From Talinum fruticosum (Eukaryota; Streptophyta; Magnoliopsida; Caryophyllales; Talinaceae), in contig JAITYX010000128.1 of assembly GCA_021018815.1 (NCBI GenBank), positions 62,001 to 126,000 on the forward strand: a DNA stretch of 64,000 nucleotides, read 5' to 3'. Positions 46,257 through 56,196 of the stretch are shown one piece after another (position 1 is the stretch's first letter; each line of letters begins with the position of its first letter). The notes beneath the pieces are model-generated. The model saw nothing but the letters and a program-made list of their open reading frames with translations. It searched no databases and was not told the origin of the DNA. Both the position numbers and the translations under genes were made by a program.

Positions 46257-48835
46257 ATGGAGTCCGCTGGTGGAGCAGTAGTTGGGGAGAGAGAGGTTGT
46301 TATGTATGTGTGTTGGGGAGGGCGGTTGGAGGAGGCCCATAATGTAGGTGTGGTGTATGTAGGTGGCAATGTAGATTGTTTTTGGTTGAAGGAGAATATG
46401 GGGGTGGGTGATGTACATATGTTGGTTGAGGACGTGATGGGGATTCCTTTAGGTGAGCGTAAGTTGTGGTACGGTTTTAAGTTTGACAGGGAGGATGATA
46501 ATGCCTTTTGCAAGGGAAAGTGACGTGAAGAAATTGTTGAAGCCAAACATTGATTATGCATATATGTATGTATCCGGGGATGAGGTTCCAAGTGTGATAC
46601 CTTTATCACGGACGGTGGAAACGATTGATTGTAAAAGCGGGGATGTGGTAACCCGAGCAATGCGAGTGTTGGAAGTGGATGGTGATAGACGTAGAAGCTG
46701 GAGTAAGTAATCGAAGGTAATGTTCGTGGAACATGTAACCTTAGTATTTATGATATATGTTGTTATGGTGTGTGTGTGTGTGTGTCTTAAATTTAGCTTT
46801 GGGGTTATGATAATTGGGCTCAATATTTGTGCGGCTATGTGAGTGCCGAGGTTGCAACCACGGGAAGAAATAAGTGGGCAAAGATTGGGTGATGATGCTA
46901 TTATTATTGGAGAAGATGTTGACATACCACAAGATAATTCAGGGCGATCGGGTTCGGAATCGAATCCATGTCCGAGTGTCATTCTCCCGAGGATGGGGTT
47001 GTGTGGCCTCGATCCGGGCTGCAGATCCGGAGTGTACGGTAGGAGAATGTCCATATGGAAAAATGAAATTAAAGGGGTTGGGCAGGTATTTTGTTCGGTT
47101 GAATCATTTAGGTTGAGCATGTGGAAATATGCGATAGCGAACCGGTTCGAGTATAGGTTCAAAAGAAATTGTAGAGAGCGCATTGAGGTGGAGTGCAAGG
47201 CGGTGAACTGCAATTTTTACATATGTTTAACTGGACCGAACAAAGTGGATGGGATGATTGTCAAAGTTTTAAAGCGGTACACTTGCATAGTGTGGGGGAT
47301 CGATGTCGAGATGGGAGAAGGGATGGGGAAAAGGATTAGAGCAAACCCGCTTGCTCATTTGGTAGATGGGAAGATCAAATTGTCCACCGATTATTCACCG
47401 GTTGAGTTGTTGAAGGATATAAAGCTAGAATTTGGAATGAATGTGTCGTACATGCGGTGTTGGAGGGCACGGGAGTACGTTCGAAAAATGGTAATGGGTG
47501 AACCACGGGATCGGTACAAGTTATTGCCACTGGCTATGCGCTGCGATTGTTAGATCAAATCCCGACTCCATAGCATTTTGCGAGGTTGATGGTAATCGGT
47601 TCCGGCGAATGTTTGTTGCATACGGGTCATCGCTGAATGGTTTCATACTAGGGTGTAGGAAGATATTGTTTATTGATGGCACTCATCTAAGTGGACCATA
47701 CGAAGGGACCTTGTTGGCGGCGGTTGCATTGGATGCGAGATAACCAATTGTTCGACGTTGCATATGCGGTTGTGTCGAGGAAAACGACAATGATTGGTTG
47801 TGGTTTTTGACGAATTGTACAAGCTGTTTAGGAGGGTTGAAGCTCGTGATAATGACGGATCGACACCGATCGCTGCTGTCTCGTCGTGCCTAAAGTGTTT
47901 GGCGTAGAAAACCATGCATACTGTCTGCGGCATGTTCGGGAGAACTTTGTAAAGCGGCAACCAAACTTGGGTACCGCAAGGAAGCTTCAAAGATACTTAT
48001 TCGGAAATGTTCAACCGGGTCGCATATGCTCCAACCGATGCTGAGTACGGCTTAGCGATGGAGGAAATGAGGATGTTTAAGCATGAGTTGGCCGTGTGGG
48101 TAGAGCGAGAATGACCCGAACGGTGGGTGCGGTCGAAATTCAAGAAGGATAGGTGGGGAAATTGAATAACAACCCCATTGAGAGTTGGAACAATTGGATG
48201 CGGACGTTGAGACCAATGTCAATACCCTTCCTTGTGACTGCCCACTTGGAAAAAGTTGGTAAGAGGAACGACAAACGCAGGTGTCGGTTGGGGAGTGGAA
48301 GAATGGGGTCGGAAAAAGGGTAGAGAAGAAGCTACAAGAGACATATGATAACATTGGTTGTGTCATTGATATACAAGCGTATAATAGTGTTGTCGGAGAG
48401 TATGGCGTAGTACTAAGTAACGGTAAAGGCCTTGTTGTGAATTTAGCCAATGGGACTTGCGGTTGCGGCTGGTGGCAGGTGCGGGGATTGCCTTGCACGC
48501 ATGCAATGGCTGTCATCAACAAGTACAAGTTATCGGTGTATGAGTATGTGCACCCTGTTACAAGGCGACGGCACGATCAACAATTTACATGAATGTTGTG
48601 CATCCTATGGAGACGCATGATTTACCTGTGGTGGATGACACGACAGGGATGGTGGTAGGTGGGGACGAGCTTGATGACAACTTCAACCGCCGCATATTAC
48701 CCCTACAAATCAACGGTCCTCGGGAGACCACGAAAAAGGAGGATAGAGTCGCGGCGTCAAGGTGTACGAGCTCGGAGGTGTTCAAAGTGTGGAGAAACGG
48801 GGCATTATAAGAACACTTGCAAAAACCCCGAGCTG
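46257..48835 (+). pseudogene. MULE transposase (mudrA-like), second copy, nearly full length
   Basis: Domains in order: N-terminal PB1-like region (46,257-46,710; frameshift near 46,490 joins LWYGFKFDRE to MIMPFARESDVKKLL); donor GGA|GTAAGT at about 46,703 and acceptor AAATTTAG at 46,796; MuDR DNA-binding domain (about 47,066-47,300, SFRLSMWKYAIANRF); DDE transposase, with the first Asp in LFIDGTHLSGPY (47,668-47,700), the second in VIMTDRHRSLL (about 47,850) and the conserved YCLRHVRENF (47,919-47,948); SWIM finger CGCGWWQVRGLPCTHA (48,459-48,506); CCHC knuckle CSKCGETGHYKNTC (about 48,783-48,825) after a Gly-Arg-Pro-Arg-Lys basic linker. The frame changes several times, so it is not translatable as one protein, but nearly every landmark survives. 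It would cut and rejoin DNA at MULE ends. Confidence 0.9.
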
Positions 48836-49855
48836 ACTTTGATGCTCATTATCCAGGTGATGTCGTGCCTGTGGAGGACTTGCTTTCGGTCAATGTCCGA
48901 TATGATGTCGGGTTGCGAGCGAGTATGTGACACCATGTTTTGCATATAATAGTAGCAATTCAAGGATTAATGGGTATATGTAATGTTTGGTCCGGGTAAC
49001 TATTTGGGCCATGTAAATTTTCGGGCCTTAACATTTTTGTAAGCATTTTTTGGTTAACAGGGAAATGTAATACGTAGCATTACCACTTGCGTGCCGTTGT
49101 ATCCCTAGTGTTATGGCTAGTGTTAGGGGGACAAATGTGTGCGTATTTTATGTAACCTTATTTGTAGTATGAAGGAATGCGCAAATACTATCGTAAATAT
49201 TGTCATGTGTGTTATTCAAGCTTGTCTTGAGACATTCTTGCCACCCCTAAGACTCGATTGTAGTTGTCAATAAATGCTAAGTCAGGAGACTTATGTGGCT
49301 TGTCGTACTTCATTATGTAATTAATGAAATTGCCGAAAACTCGAGATAGTACCAAGGTTGCCACCGAACGTTACGATGTGCGGGTGATGAGTTTGAGGAA
49401 CAATTTGGTGGTGCGAAAGTGGGTTCGATCATCATTAGAAGTTTAGTTTAGCATAGTGCTTACTTTTAGCATTTCTTGTTTGTTTATTTAATAATTAAAA
49501 TATTCCTTAGTAGTTTAGTTGCTTCGGTGAATCCCTTATTGAAACAAATTTCTAAGGTAGTTTTCCTCTATCCTCGAGGATGACAATGTAAATCCCTTTA
49601 TGTACAAGCAAACATGTATGATATTTGTAATTAATTTTGGTGTTATGGCCATTGAAGCACATATTCATCCACACGCACCTTTGTTGTCGGTAGTATATAA
49701 TTACTGTTATCCTAGGATGACCAAAGTGTTTACCACTGTATAACATTTTAGAATGGTTTCCAATTTACACATGCTTTGGACGGAATCCTGCGCACACTTG
49801 TCGTCACGGTTGCGGTGTGGGTGGCCAAGCGAAGAGTGCATCCCGGAAGGTTGGC
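48836..49855. other. Region between mudrA and the hairpin array
   Basis: AT-rich with no supported gene. 49,570-49,745 is a copy of a diverged direct repeat whose partner is at 52,810-52,985. Confidence 0.45.
49570..49745 (+). repeat. Direct repeat, copy A
   Basis: Shares with 52,810-52,985: CCCTTTATGTACAAGCA, ATATTTGTAATTAAT, CACGCACCTTTGTT, ATCCTAGGAT, TTTACCACTGTATAAC, in the same order and spacing but clearly diverged. Confidence 0.75.
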
Positions 49856-49865
49856 AAGCTACACT

Positions 49866-50640
49866 GCGAGGCCCCCACCATGGCACGGTCTTGTGCGTGT
49901 GTCTTGGCACGACCGTGCCATAGAGCTGTGATGTTTGACCCAATTCCGTTGTCTTTGTGCAAGTCCGGATGGGGAGGTTTCACTGCGAGCCGCAAGGTGG
50001 CACGGTTGTCGGCGGGCAACCCGGCACGACCGTGCCGTAAAGGTGTACTTGGTTCCTCCAATATGGTTGCATGCCGCAAGGTGGCACGGTCCTCATCGTG
50101 GCATAGGGCACGACCGTGCCACGAGGGTATCTTGTTCGATCCAATGTGGTTGCATACCGCAAGATGGCACGGTTGTCGGCGTGCCGAACGGCACGGTAGT
50201 GCGCGTGAAACGTCTGCGGTTGTGCGGAATTTAGTTGCGAGTCCGAAAGATGGCACGGTTGTGAGCGTGCCATGAGGCACGACCGTGCCACGGACGTCTG
50301 TATAGGCTGGCACCAAATCACTGCGGACCGCAAGGTGGCACGGTTTCGGCATGCCTGGATGGCACGTCCGTGCCGGGAAGTTCGGGGGTTGTGGCGAAGT
50401 AGTTGCGAGACCGCAAGACGGCACGGTCGTGATCGTGCCTCATGACACGACCGTGCCATAAAAGTATCAATGTTTTCTCCAATTCGCTCGCGAGCCGTGC
50501 GGACCGCAAGGTGGCACTTGTCCTCGGCGTGCCACGAGGCACGACCGTGCCCGAGCGGTTTGCTTGTTTATTCCACTACAAGTTGCGGACCGCAAGGTGG
50601 CACGGGGGAACCGTGGTGCTGCGCACGACCGTGCCACCTG
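49866..50640 (+). repeat. Nine-unit GC-rich hairpin array (GGCACGGTCGT ... ACGACCGTGCC)
   Basis: Units of roughly 80-125 bp begin near 49,869, 49,985, 50,073, 50,157, 50,241, 50,328, 50,410, 50,501 and 50,588. Each starts GACCGCAAGGTGGCACGGT (or a close variant) and about 30 bases later ends GGCACGACCGTGCC, so each can form a 10-14 bp stem. Spacers between units are unrelated and AT-richer. Overlapping open frames on both strands are a by-product of the GC-rich repeat. It lies just upstream of the Athila-ORF1-like gene. Confidence 0.85.
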
Positions 50641-51032
50641 TATTCGGGCCGTTTAATTGCGGTTTTCTCTGTCCTTCTTCTCTCCTTCTATTTCCTTCGT
50701 TGAATCCCCATATCCATTGAAAAACCCTCTTCTCTCTCTCTCATTGACCTCCTTAACTAACCCACCCCTAAATCTACGTAAAACACGATTATTATTTGAC
50801 GAAATCCTCCTTTTCTTCAAATTCTCTCCTAAAAAGGGCCCAATTTCCTCACATTTGGCTCTGAACTTTCTCTCTCCTCTAACCCTAATTTCAGAATTGC
50901 TGATTTATGGGTTGAAGACTGAAAAGGTTTGGTGCTTGTACTTGTTTGTGTGGGTTGTTGCATATAATCCGAAGGTTTGCCACGATTTTGAGGCCAAGTG
51001 ACGAAGAAGAATTTGTATGGTTCAACGCTTAC

Positions 51033-52401
51033 TCTATGGCTCCAAAACCTAAGAGAGTTAGGCCAACCCAAGAGGCTCCAAATGCTGAAGCGGAATCGGG
51101 TAAAGCTCGAGGCACTGACCTATTGTTCTATCTTCATCTTCTAGGTCTATTAAATGTGTCGATAGAGAACAAAAGGGTAGATTTGATGTGCTTGCTACTA
51201 GATTAGTTTCGAGCCCCGTTACCTACATCAAGAGACCCTCATGGGTCTTGGACTTTGGGATGATATACATAGATTGTTAGGTAACTTGGGTTGGCTTCAA
51301 TTTGTGGAGCTTAAATGTGTTGTGTATGATCGGTTGATTGTTGAGTTCCTAAGCTCTTTGGGGGTTGATTGGGAAGGGGAATGTAATGGGGGCGAGTGCA
51401 TATATTTTTCCGCCTATTCAACCGGGATTATAACTTAAATCCGGGTCAAGTAAATCATCTCCTGCGGCTAACCCCGGGGGTTTCATGCATAGAGGATACC
51501 TTTTCCCCAGGAAATGTGGTTTAATATCACTTGTAGTAGGCGGAGAACTCATTTTGATAGAGATTTATCCGGCCTTCGAGTTGCTTTTGAGTCCCGACAA
51601 GCGAAAGTCACCGATGTGTGCAACATAACCTTTCGCTATCTCCAACGTCTTATGGCAAACATGATTTTTGGGAGGCATGATAGCCAAGGTGTTGCTAGAA
51701 ACCCGAGTTATTCCTACTTTGGGCAGCGGTGAAAAAAATTAAAGTTGACACGGGGGCTTTCATTGTAAGTCACTTGGAGGACGTGGCGAAGCATCCAAAG
51801 AAGGTCATTGCGGTTGGGGCGTCATTACGGCTATTGCGTTAGGGTTGAATTTGAGTACTAAAATCGAGAAACTTCAGCCCCATTTTTTGGAGAGAGGTTG
51901 GACATGCAAGCACTTATTCGGATGAAGTTTGTCCTGATTCGAGGAAGCAAGTATTTTATTAATCATCATGGACTTCCTATTTTTCAACTCCCAAACCCCA
52001 ACCGAACTACATTAGCCAATCCCAACAATTGGAAGTTTGAGGATTATGAGGACACCATTGTCGAGGATGAAGTCGCCATGGAGGGTGAGGAGGGAGATCA
52101 TACTCGGGGTGAGGCACATGAGCAACACCCGCAATTTCAAGCTGCTGGCTCGTCCGAAGCCCCTCCTTTCCAGTACCACGATTCAATGTCTCAAGCTTTG
52201 GCCGATATGAGGCTGGAGATTGCTTCCCTCCGGTCCGATCATATTGCATTTGGGGACACCTTGAGAGGAGTGCAAGACTGTTGCCAATCTATTCAGCGTA
52301 ACATCGGGGAAATTCGGGGCGATTCGATCAATATGAACAGCGTCAGCTCGTTGGATATAGAAGAGCGCCGACAACAAGCTCGAGGTTATGAGGAGGAATG
52401 A
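51033..52401 (+). pseudogene. Athila ORF1-like / plant transposon protein, frame-broken
   Basis: Begins MAPKPKRVRPTQEAPNAEAE (51,033), a basic start typical of this family. It continues through GWLQFVELKCVVYDRLIVEF (about 51,290-51,350), ITFRYLQRLMANMIFGRHDS (51,628-51,690), then (other frames) VDTGAFIVSHLEDVAKHPKK. 51,898-52,401 carries MRKF-like FVLIRGSKYFINHHGLPIFQ and LPNPNRTTLANPNNWKF, a strong match to the LPNP-x-RT core of Athila ORF1, then a coiled-coil tail (MSQALADMRLEIASLRSDHI). Several frameshifts and stops break it. No protease or RT is nearby, so this is either a nested fragment or a gene carried by the MULE. Function unknown. Confidence 0.65.
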
Positions 52402-54230
52402 TGACATGTTGAGGGCCATGTACTATCATCATGTGCATCAAGGTGGGCCTGCGTACGCTCCACCGGATTGGACCCCACCCGGCCACGACCCTAATGCGGA
52501 CCGGTGACATTGTAATTGATGCCTTCCCCACCCCATCTTTTTATGACATCGTTATATTCTTCGAGTTATGTTTGTGTTTGGCTACATTGGAATTTGAGTG
52601 ACAGAACTCAAAATTTTCCATATTTAAATATAAAATTTTCGTTCATTGCAATATATATTGTCTTGAGTTGAGAATTTATCATTCTTCCTTTGTAGTAAGT
52701 GTTATCTTATTCTAAACATAACATGGTGAACTTGTTACAATTAATGATCAACCCGATTCCGCACGTGTTGGTCCTTACGGTGAGTTACGATCGGCCATGC
52801 GGTATCATATTTGGAAACCCCTTTATCTACAAGCATATATCATATTTGTAATTAATGTCGGCCCTACGGTAGTGCAACCACATTTTGGTCCCTGTCATGG
52901 GTTATATTGTGGTCACGCACCTTTGTTTAACTTAGTGCATACTTTCGTAATCCTAGGATTACCATAGTATTTACCACTGTATAACGTGTCACCATTCAGC
53001 CAACCACTAATGTTCATTTCATATATGTGCATTTATTGTTCCAACTAAAGTCAATGCGTATATTAATGAAGACGGTTGTCTTCCCCACTATTTAAACCGC
53101 ACAATAGAATGATTCATCCCAAACCACATACTACTCTTCCTTGTTTTTGTGTAGGATTTCGGATTACGTATTACACCTTCAACCATGGTTATTTACTGCC
53201 ACTTGTGGTCTAGAAGCATGTGAATTTGAGACCCGAGATCATTACCACGAGACGTTACATGGGGTGTCCAAAGAAATTGAATATGGTAATGACCTAACTT
53301 TTTCTACCTTAATCAATGTTTTAGAGGTTGACCACGATTGTTAAGACTCATACATGTGTGACTTCCCCAACTGTACATCTTCTTTTTGTATAGGATGAGC
53401 TTCAATGTGGTTTCCGAAACTACATTGACCACTGAGTATCCCCAACAAGCGAAGGATGTGATTGACGACTTGATTGCTGAATTAAGAGAAATTAGGGACA
53501 CCATGATCGAAGAACGCAACTTTGTCCACTTGGACTCGTGAATCGAGACATGAAAGAAGATGCGGAGGTAAGGGAATACGTCCGGCGAGATCACGCTGCG
53601 CCTTCGCATTGCGTACACTTGTGATCATCATAATTCTCGGCATCGTTTTTATCCAAGTCTGTTCCATGGAAGTGATTTGTTAAACTAGTTGTCGGTTCAA
53701 GTAATAATTCGTAGTACTCGTTAGTATAGTATATCCGTTGAAGTTGACGTATGTTCATTGCCAAAAATGGTTTGTAATCTCAAATGCGAACGTTTCACTT
53801 TGTCTGTGTTATCCAATATTATATTCTTATGCATCCTAGGATAACATCGACTACGAGGCTTGGATAACAAACGCTCGTAAATTTGTTGTTCACCTTTTTG
53901 TATGTATTGCTTACTATAATTATACAATTCACTTCCCTTCATAACTTATTAGCAAATATGATGCTTAGTTGAACGTTACATGGTAGTAGCAAAACCATAC
54001 ACAACTCATTTTGATAAAAAGGTATCAATGTTTTCATATTATAATATTATAACAATATCCCAATAGACACACCAAATTTTACAAAGGTATCAATGTTTTC
54101 ATATTATAATATTATATAATTATCCTAATAATTTTTAATAACATATGGAAAGTAGGTGGCAGACATTAATTAGTGAGGTGGTGAAATTGCATTTACAAGC
54201 GACGTGTTAAGTTCACGGCCGCTTGTACTT
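52402..54230. other. Mostly non-coding, with direct-repeat copy B and a tail-anchor-like frame
   Basis: 52,810-52,985 is direct-repeat copy B. At about 53,400-53,530 (+) there is a helical frame, AKDVIDDLIAELREIRDTMI, and after a frame change the piece LVIIIILGIVFIQVCSMEV (53,613-53,675), a membrane segment. This resembles the C-terminal end of the small GRF/membrane proteins, but no zinc finger precedes it. Confidence 0.4.
52810..52985 (+). repeat. Direct repeat, copy B
   Basis: Partner of 49,570-49,745. Together the two enclose the hairpin array and the Athila-ORF1-like gene. Confidence 0.75.
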
Positions 54231-54235
54231 TGGTG

Positions 54236-54290
54236 AGTTTGGCGGGAGGCGGCGAAGTTTGGCGGGAGGTCAAGGAAGTTTGGCGCCATT
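54236..54290 (+). promoter_or_regulatory. Three tandem E2F-like boxes
   Basis: Three units of about 21 bp each start GTTTGGCG: GAGTTTGGCGGGAGGCGGC, AAGTTTGGCGGGAGGTCAAG, AAGTTTGGCGCCATT. TTTGGCGG and TTTGGCGC fit the plant E2F consensus TTTSSCGS. They lie 180 bases upstream of the GRF start at 54,471, in an AT-rich context. Confidence 0.5.
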
Positions 54291-54470
54291 ATGAAGGTAC
54301 AGTGGGCCTCCACTACACCAAATTAACCATACCACTAACCTCACAATAAATTCAAACGAAAGTACAAGTGCACCATGAATGTGATTGTGGCCTTACCTCA
54401 ATAAATTATCATTGTACAATAGCCAGTCCACTACAAGTTCAGCACAAATTTACTCACTTCGAATCATTCC

Positions 54471-55038
54471 ATGGGCATTGAATCTGAATCCGGGTGCAAC
54501 TATTCCGCACGTACGGTCTTCGGACATGACGATGACGTTGATGTCCCACTTCTATGTGATTGTGGGATCCCTGTGGACATAATTTGCGATTCATCGGACA
54601 GATTCGGACGCCGTACCGGATGTCATAAGGTGATCAACTTTCCAATCACTTTCAAGCTGTGACCAAAATTTATGATGCCATCATACAATAGGAATACATT
54701 AATATACCTTCATTAATATCCACCCAAACAAAATGAACAGCATGTAGTAATACTTGAATATATCTTGGATAATCCATACGGTTGTATTGATTTTTTGTAG
54801 AGGGCACTGTAACCATGCCGCTTACGTGGATGAACCGCCTACGAGAGCTGAGAAGGTGTCGGTGTTGACCCTTGAACGGCAAAATCGGAAATTGATTGCT
54901 TGATTTAATCGCTGCCAAGGTTGTTCTCACCCGAGTACAAAGAAAATGAGTTTAGGTTGAGGACCCAACGAAAGTATGATATTTACTGGGAATTGTTGAG
55001 GTTGGTTCTCGTGTGCATGTTCCTTATACTTGTACATG
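54471..55038 (+). CDS. GRF-type zinc-finger protein with C-terminal membrane segment (MULE passenger)
   Basis: Exon 1 (54,471 to about 54,629) encodes MGIESESGCNYSARTVFGHD then LLCDCGIPVDIICDSSDRFG and GCHK: the CxCG...GRR...GC first half of a GRF finger. A donor (CATAAG|GTGATC) ends it. After an acceptor (TTTTTGTAG, about 54,802) the second half reads GHCNHAAYVDEPPTRAEKV, then LTLERQNRKL, corresponding to the family's C-x-F-x-W-x-DEP with Tyr for Trp. Later text on plus, frame-shifted, ends in YWELLRLVLVCMFLILVHA and a stop at about 55,038, a C-terminal membrane segment. The exact splice phase is unclear and at least one frame change or stop intervenes, so it may be a pseudogene. Function unknown; GRF fingers bind single-stranded nucleic acid. 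Confidence 0.55.
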
Positions 55039-56190
55039 CTTGAAGAGGGCAAGCTGTTGTGGCTCGATATGTACTTCGTGCGGGAACAATGAGCTACATT
55101 TTGTGTGGGTGACAAAGTTAAGAAGATCATCGACAATTCGAGTTGGCATGATTGTTTTGGGTATGTGTATATAATGATTCATCGTGTTTGTACATTGGTA
55201 CGATGAAGGTTGGCAAGTTGATGTGGACATCAATTACCATGAAGTTCTTTTTTGTTGATGCTCCGTGTATGTAAAGGCTGATCATCATTAGTGTTATGTT
55301 CGGAGTAGGTTTGTATATGCACTGATTTTGGTATTGGACGTACATTGTATATGATTATATCACTTTTGTGACTATAATTTGCATATCCGAAGTGATGAAT
55401 GGGAAGGAACATGTTTGTATACGCCGTAGTCATTACTTGTTAGTTTTGGAGTCTGTTTGTATACGCCAAACTAGTGTTTTGGGATTATTTTGTACATGAT
55501 GATGTGACTTTGGGAGTACCGGTAAATCGCATTTCCGTAGTACTTAATGGGATAGTAATTGTCAATGTGAAATCCTGGCATCCAAAAGGGTGGGATAGTC
55601 ATTAGTACTCGTCATTGTCAAATCCTGGCCTACAAAAACGTCCAATTCTCCATTGAATTAATGGGATAGTCATCGTCGGTGTATACTCTTCGCCTCCAAT
55701 AAAGGTCCCGCTCTCCAGTAGCCCAGTGAAGATGTTCAACATGGTTAAATGTACGTTATATTGCATACAAGGTAATCAATGAAATGAATGCCTTCGGCAA
55801 GAAGAGTCGACCATATAAGGGTACACTATTGCACTTAATAGTTTGCCCCCAAAAGTTGTGACTATATTTTAGCCAAATAAATATACATATGGACAAGCTT
55901 CTCCCCCAAAAATGATACCGACATCCTTCAATTAAGCATATACCAATTACAACATAACCACGTACAAATACTATAGCTTCGTTTACATAGGTGAGGTGAG
56001 GCTGAATCCTCGTTTCGGAGCGATTGATGACAAGCGCATCAGGCTGACATGCAATACTCAAAATGTGCATCATGACTCGCACCGGTAGCAAAGTGATATA
56101 CTCCAAATGCGCATCAAGTCGACATACAATTACCAACTACTGCACTATACATAACCAACCTATTCACAATTACTATGCGGGACACATAGA
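55039..56190. other. Spacer between the convergent GRF and Ulp1 genes
   Basis: No supported gene. 55,308-55,420 and 55,457-55,570 form an imperfect direct repeat (TTTGTATATGC/TTTGTATACGC, GTACAT...GATTATAT / GTACAT...GATGATGT), and CAAATCCTGGC-type text repeats at 55,570-55,640. Confidence 0.45.
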
Positions 56191-56196
56191 GCACAA

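Noticed and set aside
49866..50640. CRISPR-like array
   Set aside because: Units are internally palindromic, diverged and of unequal length, spacers are not of uniform size, the context is plant transposon DNA and no cas-like gene exists.
49804..50720. Several long overlapping open frames on both strands
   Set aside because: They are by-products of the GC-rich repeat, overlap each other in most frames and encode repetitive Arg/Ala/His-rich text without domains.
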